Source: Kiritimatiellia bacterium | GTDB taxonomy: Bacteria > Verrucomicrobiota > Kiritimatiellia > RFP12 > UBA1067 | Reading direction: 5' to 3' | Length of the DNA stretch: 7,213 bases | NCBI GenBank assembly: GCA_904502135.1 | Contig: CAJGDE010000093.1 | Span: forward strand, 1 to 7,213 | Shown here: in pieces, positions 1 through 6,500 of the stretch | Layout: every line of letters starts with the position of its first letter | Position numbering within the stretch: the first letter of the stretch is position 1 | Notes under the pieces: generated by a model | Told to the model about the DNA's origin: nothing | What the model saw: only the letters and a program-made list of their open reading frames with translations | Database searches by the model: none | Program-made: the position numbers and the translations under genes

Positions 1-25
1 GACCTTATTGAGCCTCACCACCGCA

Positions 26-58
26 GACCCGTCCTCGGAGGCCTTCCTTGGACGGGTC
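26..58. other. Stem-loop, 9-bp perfect outer stem
   Basis: GACCCGTCC (26-34) pairs exactly with GGACGGGTC (50-58). Inside, GGA (37-39) can pair with TCC (45-47) across a 2x2 internal loop, giving a longer hairpin. The plus-strand side is followed by GTTCTATT, a poor U-run, so a terminator for a plus-strand gene left of the window is possible but weak. Confidence 0.5.
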
Positions 59-65
59 GTTCTAT

Positions 66-81
66 TCGGACACTTGTCCGA
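66..81. other. Small stem-loop with ACTT loop
   Basis: TCGGAC (66-71) pairs with GTCCGA (76-81) around ACTT. It lies only 7 nt after the previous hairpin. No U-run follows on either strand. Confidence 0.4.
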
Positions 82-182
82 GGAACAGTATGTAGTTTAC
101 CAAATTCTGATTAGACAAGACCTAAATTATCACCTGTTAGTTGAGTCAGAGTTTCTATTCACTTCAGAGTCTTCCAATTTTT

Positions 183-204
183 GGAAACAACTTTTTTGAA
201 ACAA
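183..204 (+). repeat. Left arm of the inverted repeat
   Basis: Begins GGAAACAACTT, followed by a T-run and GAAACAA. It contains two copies of GAAACAA 14 nt apart. Compared with the right arm it differs at one base (T for G within the T-run), and just inside it has an extra A before CT. Confidence 0.65.
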
Positions 205-217
205 ACTCTAATTTGGC

Positions 218-239
218 GCACGGGCGAACTCGCCCGTGC
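218..239 (+). terminator. Perfect 9-bp GC-rich hairpin, possible plus-strand terminator
   Basis: GCACGGGCG (218-226) pairs exactly with CGCCCGTGC (231-239) around AACT. On the plus strand it is followed by a pyrimidine tract (CTTCCTTCTCTATT), which could serve as a weak U-run. On the minus strand no U-run follows. It is also one of the two internal hairpins of the inverted-repeat element, so termination may not be its purpose. Confidence 0.4.
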
Positions 240-305
240 CTTCCTTCTCTATTGCGCTCAAGTAATTATATCAACACAGAAAAAGAAAGCGGCGTTCGTA
301 ACGAA

Positions 306-323
306 GGCGGGCGGTTGCCCGCC
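306..323. other. Perfect 7-bp GC-rich hairpin inside the inverted-repeat element
   Basis: GGCGGGC (306-312) pairs exactly with GCCCGCC (317-323) around GGTT. It is the counterpart of the hairpin at 218-239, facing the opposite way. A smaller CGTT/AACG dyad (293-303) sits beside it. Confidence 0.5.
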
Positions 324-334
324 ATAAACAAAAG

Positions 335-356
335 TTGTTTCAAACAAGTTGTTTCC
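335..356 (-). repeat. Right arm of the inverted repeat
   Basis: On the minus strand it reads GGAAACAACTTG, then TTTGAAACAA. On the plus strand the hexamers alternate: TTGTTT (335-340), AAACAA (342-347), TTGTTT (349-354), each separated by one base. Nested palindromes of this kind are common at recombination or protein-binding sites. Confidence 0.65.
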
Positions 357-425
357 CATTCTCAACTCCCCGGCGCACATCCTGGCTTCTCGCCACCATA
401 TCAAGACTTATTTAGGCGAAGCATG

Positions 426-448
426 AATAAAATTCCGCATAAGCGCGG
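426..448 (-). terminator. Weak candidate terminator for the operon
   Basis: On the minus strand CCGC and GCGG form a 4-bp stem with a 6-nt loop, followed directly by AATTTTATT. It lies about 130 nt after the last stop codon. The stem is short, so this is the best candidate in a stretch without a strong terminator rather than a firm call. Confidence 0.25.
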
Positions 449-575
449 GAGCACAGGTACCGCTTTCATCCGCCGCATTTTGACAAGTCACTTATTCAAA
501 GCAGGACTCGGTTTTGATAATACTACCATCTTTCTCGCCCGGCAACACTCTACAGCGGTTGCACAGATAACTTGT

Positions 576-2933
576 TCACTCTTCCATCTTTTTCCTAATA
601 TGGCGCAGAGTCGTCTTTATTTCAGATGAATTGGGCAAAATCTTCAGCGCCTTGACCGCATTCGTTTCCGCCTCGGCATAACGCCCGAGCCGCAAAAGCG
701 CAATCGCAAGATTATTCAAAACGGCAGGTTCATTAGGCGCCTTTGTTAGACATTGGCGCAGATGTTTCTCGGCCCGGCCATACTGCTCATCAATAAACAG
801 CCCCATCCCCATGGCGAAGTTAGCCTTCAGATCATCAGGCTTATACTTGAGGATCTGGCGCGCATATACGCTGGCCAGTTTGAAATCGGCACGCTCAAGT
901 CCTATTTTAAGGCCTTCCTGAGGAGTCAATCGCACTCTTTCCTGCCTAGTGACCCAATCCATACGTTCCTGCACGCGCCGCCACTCGGGATTAGCCTGAT
1001 CGAGACGATCGGCCAAATCGTTCTCTTTCTCCGAGGCGGCAAAATTATTTTCGCGCTCCGCCTCATTCGCCCGCATTCTGCACATCCGGGAAAGACGCCA
1101 TTGGGCAAACATCAGAAGACGATTTAATTTATCATCTTTAAAACGGAATATTTCGCTGGTCTCACAGAGATTTAAAATCCTCTCGGCAAGTTCCCTTGCG
1201 CAAGATGCCGCCCTTGATGCCTCTTGCGGCGCAAATCCGGCCGTACGCATCACAAGCCCACCGGCTTTTGGCATGAACGAAATGTCATTGCGCCACAGCT
1301 CCATTCCGACCTGCAGCGCAATATTTGACGCGCACGGATTTTTTTCTTTGACCCACGTGCGCAACGCCTCTGCCGTTCCCGCCTCCAAAAGAGCGCGATC
1401 GATCTCGTTAGTGACGCCGCGAAGTCTAAGAGCTATGTCATACTGGCTGTTCTTAGACATTATCGACAATGTTTTAAGATTCTCTCCGCGCACGGCGGCG
1501 GCGATTTCAACTCCAGCATCGAATGAGCCGTCCGTTATAAGCATTTGAGCGCCTAAACTTTCTTCGGCGCTCTGCCTTGCGACGGCATTTACGATTGAAG
1601 ACATTTCACGGTGGGTTGCGTCAAATTTGAATACAATGACAAACAATACTGCCAAAAACGGAAAAACGCTTATAAGAGGCCGCAGGATTTTCACAAAGAC
1701 CCGGTATGAGAGCATAATTCTCTGAAATAAAGCGCTCTGGCCAAGGACAGTCTTTGAGTACGGTCCCTTCAACACCCGAATGTAATTGCGGAAATATACA
1801 TCGACGGTGAAAATGTACATGCAAAGAAACACGCAAAGAGAAGTGGAGAGAACCCCTACGCAAAGCAGATATTCCGATGAAATCGCCCCCTCTATCAAAC
1901 GCCAGAAATGACAGCTTTTAAACCCTGTAGACTGCAAAAAAGCGAGAAAGCCCATAATGAGCAGAAACGTTATATGGCGAACAGGCAATAACTTTCTTAA
2001 GTTGCAAAGCTCTTTCTTGCTAACCGCTATGATGATGAGCGGAGCAATAACAAACAGCATCATTAAAATAAACCCGAGCGGAGAAATAGACCTTTGAATC
2101 ACCTCCAAATAATTAAGCAAATACCCAACTACGCCCATGAACAGATTATCATTCTCCTCGAGGCAGCCGCAATTAGCCCTGTAAAACGACAGGTTCAAAG
2201 CCATGGTCAACACCCATGACACCATAAAGCACAGCGACATCCGGCGCACGCCCACGGTCATAACAATCGAAGAGGCCTGCGCATTAAGTTTATCGACCGA
2301 TAGCAGATTCCAATTTCTGAATTTGAACGAAAGTCCGCAGAAAAGTACAGGCAAAAACCCAAGAGGCGTTTCAGAAGCCAAAATGCCTGAAACGGCTCCA
2401 AGCATGAGAAGACTGTAATAACTGCACTCGGATATTGCTTTCTGCGAAAATATGAGCGCACTTACCGTCAGCAGCATCGCGAAAATCGCAGGCGAAAAAA
2501 TGCGGCCCGCCTGCCACACAGGCTCAGAACAGACGAAAATCAGAACAGATGCGCATAAAATGAAAAAGAACGCGAGGCGCCCTTTCTTTAGGCGCATCGC
2601 CATCCTGTGCGCGCGGTCGCCGTCGCTGCAAAAGCCTGAATAAAATATAAAAGTGAGCGTCGATAAAAGCCCTAATGAACACGCTCCTGCTATCTTCAGC
2701 GCATAAAGACAATCCGCCAGCCCCAAAAGTTCTACTGCTTTAGAAACAAAAATCCGCCAAAGGAGCGGAAACTCATACATCGGCGGACGCAATTTCGCGG
2801 CAACGGCAATATCATCCCAAAGTTCCGGCGGAATTTCAAAATTGTTTTTTGAAAACCACGACAAGGCCGCCGTAAATACGCCGAGCCCCAAAGCAAGAAA
2901 ACGGCGCACAAAAACGCTACGCTCAGCCGACAT
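576..2933 (-). CDS. Polytopic membrane protein with GT-C/DUF2723-like N-terminal half and C-terminal TPR domain (785 aa), putative glycosyltransferase
   Basis: The ATG at 2933 overlaps the preceding TGA (TGATG) and has AAGGA 6 nt upstream. An in-frame TTG at 2954 has no such support. About ten or eleven membrane segments lie at roughly 8-27, 74-100, 120-138, 144-164, 171-202 (one or two), 231-251, 285-305, 319-335, 352-378 and 416-437. The loop after the first segment holds E37, D40, D41, R49-P-P and FPLLW (55-59). This recalls the D/E plus HPPGYPL loop of DUF2723 and other GT-C glycosyltransferases, where the acidic residue is catalytic. Residues 438-785 are soluble and probably face the same side as that loop. 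At least two TPR units are clear (~699-733 and ~734-767, with LNNLAIALLRLGRYAEA), and a degenerate one may precede them. Human TMEM260, a protein O-mannosyltransferase, shares this GT-C plus TPR layout. Coupling to a PEP-CTERM gene suggests it acts on exported proteins, which is inference. A structural or assembly role without catalysis is the alternative. Confidence 0.9.
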   Translation of the reverse strand: MSAERSVFVRRFLALGLGVFTAALSWFSKNNFEIPPELWDDIAVAAKLRPPMYEFPLLWRIFVSKAVELLGLADCLYALKIAGACSLGLLSTLTFIFYSGFCSDGDRAHRMAMRLKKGRLAFFFILCASVLIFVCSEPVWQAGRIFSPAIFAMLLTVSALIFSQKAISECSYYSLLMLGAVSGILASETPLGFLPVLFCGLSFKFRNWNLLSVDKLNAQASSIVMTVGVRRMSLCFMVSWVLTMALNLSFYRANCGCLEENDNLFMGVVGYLLNYLEVIQRSISPLGFILMMLFVIAPLIIIAVSKKELCNLRKLLPVRHITFLLIMGFLAFLQSTGFKSCHFWRLIEGAISSEYLLCVGVLSTSLCVFLCMYIFTVDVYFRNYIRVLKGPYSKTVLGQSALFQRIMLSYRVFVKILRPLISVFPFLAVLFVIVFKFDATHREMSSIVNAVARQSAEESLGAQMLITDGSFDAGVEIAAAVRGENLKTLSIMSKNSQYDIALRLRGVTNEIDRALLEAGTAEALRTWVKEKNPCASNIALQVGMELWRNDISFMPKAGGLVMRTAGFAPQEASRAASCARELAERILNLCETSEIFRFKDDKLNRLLMFAQWRLSRMCRMRANEAERENNFAASEKENDLADRLDQANPEWRRVQERMDWVTRQERVRLTPQEGLKIGLERADFKLASVYARQILKYKPDDLKANFAMGMGLFIDEQYGRAEKHLRQCLTKAPNEPAVLNNLAIALLRLGRYAEAETNAVKALKILPNSSEIKTTLRHIRKKMEE

Positions 2934-3526
2934 CAAACGTCCTTTTTGCCACAAGGTCTTCTAAGCGACAGCAAAGACACGCCCAAAAGCAGCAGCAGCG
3001 CGCTATTGGGTTCAGGAATAACATGGTATGACGAAGGCGACCAGTACGTCGAATCGATCGGCGCTATATTATCCCAGCTTGCGATATGCTTCTGCGATAC
3101 AAGCTCCCCGTACTTGACGCTGTCAGACTCCATCATGCCGGTCCATTTTCCGTTCGACCAATTTCCGAGCTCAATCACAAAACTGTACGAGGCGGAATTT
3201 CCCCCAAGAGACGCTAAGCTGCCGTAATATTCTGCAGGAATTCCAACGCCCGCAGAGCTGTTGGCCGGCTGATAAAAGTCATTATTTTCATCAAGCGCCC
3301 AAAGCGTCAAATAGCCGCTGTCGCTCTCGCTTTCATAACGCACGCGTGCCTTTTCAACTCCGAGATCGGCCGCGCTGTACTCGACCCCGTTAGCGTCTTT
3401 CCCGCTAATTCCGTTGACATCGCCAACCATCCACCACAACAGTTCACCGCCCTCTTCGGCAAAGCCACCGAACGGACAGAACGCTGCAGAAAGCAGAATC
3501 AGTGATATTTTAATAATTTTCTTCAT
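2933..3526 (-). CDS. PEP-CTERM sorting domain protein (197 aa)
   Basis: Small exported protein carrying the three-part PEP-CTERM sorting signal. Residues 1-23 are a signal peptide (MKKIIKISLILLSAAF, probable cut after GFA). The mature part is acidic and aromatic, starting ELLWWMVGD, with Tyr- and Trp-rich strands and no cysteine until the tail. The sorting signal is P-E-P at 171-173, a hydrophobic stretch ~176-188 and basic R-R at 189-190, then PCGKKDV. In this family an exosortase in the inner membrane recognises and cleaves the tail, after which the protein goes to the outer surface or matrix; no exosortase is in this window. The start follows the beta-helix gene's TAA by 4 nt, with only a weak GGA 8 nt upstream, so coupling is likely. 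Its final codons contain the ribosome binding site of the next gene. The Cys in the tail is slightly unusual. Family assignment is firm; the role of the mature domain is unknown. Confidence 0.93.
   Translation of the reverse strand: MKKIIKISLILLSAAFCPFGGFAEEGGELLWWMVGDVNGISGKDANGVEYSAADLGVEKARVRYESESDSGYLTLWALDENNDFYQPANSSAGVGIPAEYYGSLASLGGNSASYSFVIELGNWSNGKWTGMMESDSVKYGELVSQKHIASWDNIAPIDSTYWSPSSYHVIPEPNSALLLLLGVSLLSLRRPCGKKDV
2940..2944 (-). promoter_or_regulatory. Ribosome binding site that fixes the start of the TPR membrane protein
   Basis: AAGGA on the minus strand, 6 nt before the ATG at 2933. It lies inside the last codons (K-K-D) of the PEP-CTERM gene, whose TGA shares its final A with the ATG. 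This supports the ATG over the upstream TTG at 2954 and indicates translational coupling. Confidence 0.75.
2957..3016 (-). other. PEP-CTERM sorting signal coding segment
   Basis: Encodes residues 171-190 of the 197-aa protein: P-E-P, then N-S, a leucine-rich membrane-spanning stretch, and R-R. The order motif, hydrophobic segment, basic residues at the extreme C-terminus is the defining pattern of exosortase substrates. It implies an exosortase gene elsewhere in the genome. Confidence 0.9.
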
Positions 3527-3530
3527 GATT

Positions 3531-6500
3531 TTAATCCACTTGCGTTACGGGTAAAGCGACTTCAAAAGCTTCGCCGCGCCTCATATACCAAAAACCGGTG
3601 CCCGCGGGAACTACCGCATCGTCTTTCCACTGCTGATTGAACCAGCGCCCCCAAGTCTTTGTTTCCTCGTTCCAGGTAAGATTGTGCGGAACTTTCTTTT
3701 CATTCGGAATACGGATTACATCGCCCTTGTTTCCGGCGATCGGCATACCCTTCCAATCATAATCGTTGACCTTAACGTCGCGTGTGCTCGGGTTCGGCAC
3801 AAGAGTGCAAGTCATCGACTCCGGCGAGCCTGCGCTGATCTCAAGCGTAAGCGGCGCATTCGAATACTGGCCTATAAGGAAGAACGGCTTTGCCGCAGGA
3901 TCATTCCGTTCAACCCAGACAGCGCTGGTGCGCGAAAGTCCATGTTCCTCGGCGTCCGGCGCTTTTTCGGCTCCGCTGCGGCTTACGGTAATGGCCGAGC
4001 CCCACTTTTTATCTTTCTTGTTCCAATGCCATTTGCGATAAATATGCCCGGCGTCAGCAACCTGCACCGCATCATCGTCGCCAAGATGCTCCGTATGCAC
4101 ATAATCCGATACCCGAATCTGAGAGTCTTCAGAAACCGCGGGGTCTGTCCCCATCTTCGTCCAGGGAACCGCCGCAAGCGTATTTGTAAGCGTACTTGCC
4201 ACTTCCAATACGCCGACGATGTTGGTGGAGGGTATCTCGTTTGTGACCGAAAGCGCTGTAATCGTCTTATCGGGAATGATGAGCGTCGTAACACGATAGA
4301 AACCGGTCGCGCCGGCCGACTTGTTTTCAGCGTCTAAAAGCGGTATCGAAAAATCCGGCGTATCATTGATCTCGGCGACGCTCTTCCAGGAACCGGCAGC
4401 CTCATCATACTTGCGCAGATCGTATCGGACGCGATAGCCCGTATTCTCGTTGGCGGACTTATCGGCGTCGGCAAGCGCGATTTTAAGCGACAGCCCGCCT
4501 TCAACCTCCTCTGCCGTACTCAAAAGAAGCTGATTCTCGTCCGTTCCCGTAACGATATTCTCCCACTTGCGAAGTCCATTAGCTTCGGGTATGTCGAGAG
4601 TATCACTAACATTTTTTTGATGAAAACCTTCAGCTCTATTGTAGTTCAAAGACGTCAAAAGCGCATCAACGACGGTAATCGGCAATCTGCCGCCTGCGGT
4701 CTTATCGCGCTGAGTTACCTCAAAGAGCGCCTCCGGGAAGCGGAAGTAGGCCGTCTCCTGCGCAATCGGGTCTCTCCGCCCTCCCGCTTCATTTGAGGTA
4801 ATATGAATAAGTTTTACAAGCCCATAGGAAGCGGCATCCCACGTAAACTCGTCTTCATGGCTGAACGACACCGCGTTCGAATCGTTCGATTCGGCTTCGC
4901 TCGGAGCTATGTCTGACGATTCGTGAGTATCGAACAACGAAACCCATGGCCCACATTCAACAATTGATCCGTCCTGATTCTGCACGGCGGGAGCGGCCAG
5001 AACCTGGACACGATAGTCCATGTTCGTGTATGCCATAAATTTCCAATCTCCGCTCGAAAAAGTAATTTTTCCGATATCCGGCAACCCGTTTTCATCAAGT
5101 GTCACCTCGCGGATTTCCGTCTCGTTAAGCGGCACCTTCGTAAGATCCGTCACCACGCGCTCATGATCGGCGTCCCACACCTTGATAGCCACCATGTACG
5201 GATGATTCTCACAGTAATTGCCGACGACCACGCAGTTTGACGCAACCCACTCCGGCTTCGGAAGTGTCGCATAGGAGCCGCCCTCAAGATAGAACGCATT
5301 AGGATAAGAAGAATCTCTGTGCCCGGTAACCGTGCCGGACTTATTGGTGGAACTGTCGAAGATCGTGACTCTTGCCGTCGCGTTTGAAACATGGAAGTCG
5401 CATTTGAGATCGAAGCCCTTCAAATCGAGGAAAAGTTCCATATTCTCAGGAACAACGGCCGGAGCTCCCATTATATAGTTTTGCGAAAGCTCCATGTAGA
5501 TGGGACTTTCGCCGCTTTTAATGAGGGCCGCCACCGTTTGACCATCCTTAGGAAGCTCATGGACGACATGCTTTGACCAAATAAGCGCGTTGCCTTCCAT
5601 CCGCCCGCGATACTCATTATCGCCGTTCCAGAAGAACTGCCGCGCTTCCTCCTGACTGCCGTTAAAGTATTCCCACACCGCGCCGAAACGCTGGTTTTGT
5701 TGAGGATTTTCCAAAGGATAGCGCACACCTACCCAGCCCGTAAAGAGCTGCCCCGCGTACGTAAAGCCTTCAGGATGGCTTTCATGGTAATCGACGAGCT
5801 TGAGACGGTTCGCATACCGGTAATCGAGATTATAAGTGGAAACGTCGTCAGCAACCGTTCCGCTGAGGTTGTTGGAGATGACCGCCGTTCCGGTTATGTG
5901 CAAAACAGGTCCGGTGTTGCCAAGATAAATTCCGCCGCCGCGCTTGCCAGCCGCGCACGTATTGTTTGTAATGTAGCCGCCGGAGATGTAGATGTCGCCT
6001 CGCGCGTTGATTCCGTAATGGTCGGCCGTCTCAACGCGCGTGCCGTCCGTGTGAATCGCGCCGCCGTCGCCCTTCGACCGGCAGCCCGCGATCGTGCCGC
6101 CCGTCATGATAACTGTCCCGTAATCGCAGCAGATCGCCCCGCCCTTGCCGGGATCGGAATTATTGACGCAGTTGAGAATCTCCGCGCCGTCCCTGATGGT
6201 CAGGACCGCACCTTCCTTGACATGAAAAACCGCGTTCTCGCTTCCCGTCACAGATTTTAAGACGGCATCTTTGACCGTTGCGCCTTTTTCAAGAATCATC
6301 CGCGCAACGTTCGTCGTTCCGCCGCTGATAACTTGAGGATTCAACAGGAATACGTCCTCGGCCTGCTCTTCACCCGCACAGTCATAAACGATATTTGACA
6401 TAACGAGCGTCGCGCCGGCATAAACCCTCATCCTGTAGGTGTAGCTCTTATTATATATCGTTCGCCGCGTATTCGAATTGCTTGTGATGATTATTTTTTT

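Larger units (their letters stand above)
183..356. repeat. Inverted-repeat element (MITE- or BIME-like), about 174 bp
   Basis: Bounded by 22-nt inverted arms at 183-204 and 335-356 that match at 21 of 22 positions. Reading inward, each arm is followed by 10 or 11 A/T-rich bases, GGCG, and a GC-rich hairpin (218-239 or 306-323), so the two halves share an order as well as an end. There is no open frame for a transposase. I found no clear target-site duplication next to the arms. It could be a non-autonomous mobile element, a pair of inverted REP-like units, or a structured RNA. Confidence 0.5.
1..575. other. Gene-free flank downstream of the operon
   Basis: No convincing gene is seen on either strand. 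The stretch holds four hairpins, a pair of inverted 22-nt arms and one weak terminator candidate, listed separately. An open plus-strand frame (141-629) crosses it and runs antisense into the end of the membrane protein gene; it lacks a good start and recognised domains, so it is not called as a gene. No tRNA or CRISPR pattern was found. Confidence 0.6.

Noticed and set aside
8..199. 63-codon plus-strand open frame
   Set aside because: It starts with TTG without a ribosome binding site, runs through two perfect hairpins and the left inverted arm, and shows no recognisable protein features.
183..356. Integron attC or attI site
   Set aside because: The arm hexamers do not fit the GTTRRRY/RYYYAAC core boxes, and no cassette arrangement is visible.
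171..368. Target-site duplication around the inverted-repeat element
   Set aside because: The flanks (…AATTTTT on the left, CATTCTC… on the right) share no obvious short direct repeat.
401..478. 25-aa minus-strand frame (MRRMKAVPVLPR...), hydrophobic
   Set aside because: No ribosome binding site, very short, and such frames are expected by chance. It could be a small membrane peptide, but nothing supports it.
542..562. GCAAC/GTTGC dyad just after the last stop as the operon terminator
   Set aside because: The stem is only 5 bp with an 11-nt loop and no U-run follows on the minus strand.
576..2933. Membrane protein as the missing exosortase (ACSLG near residue 84, NYIRV near residue 383, a His near 320)
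   Set aside because: These resemble the Cys, Arg and His motifs only loosely and occur in the wrong order (Cys, His, Arg). The acidic first loop and TPR tail fit a GT-C protein better.
2934..2954. Upstream TTG start for the membrane protein
   Set aside because: It would add seven residues encoded by the ribosome binding site region. The ATG at 2933 has AAGGA at proper spacing and a stop-start overlap.
3684..4337. 217-codon plus-strand open frame, and others opposite the beta-helix gene such as 5697-6260
   Set aside because: Antisense shadows of a clearly coding minus-strand gene, with arginine-rich low-information translations and no ribosome binding sites.
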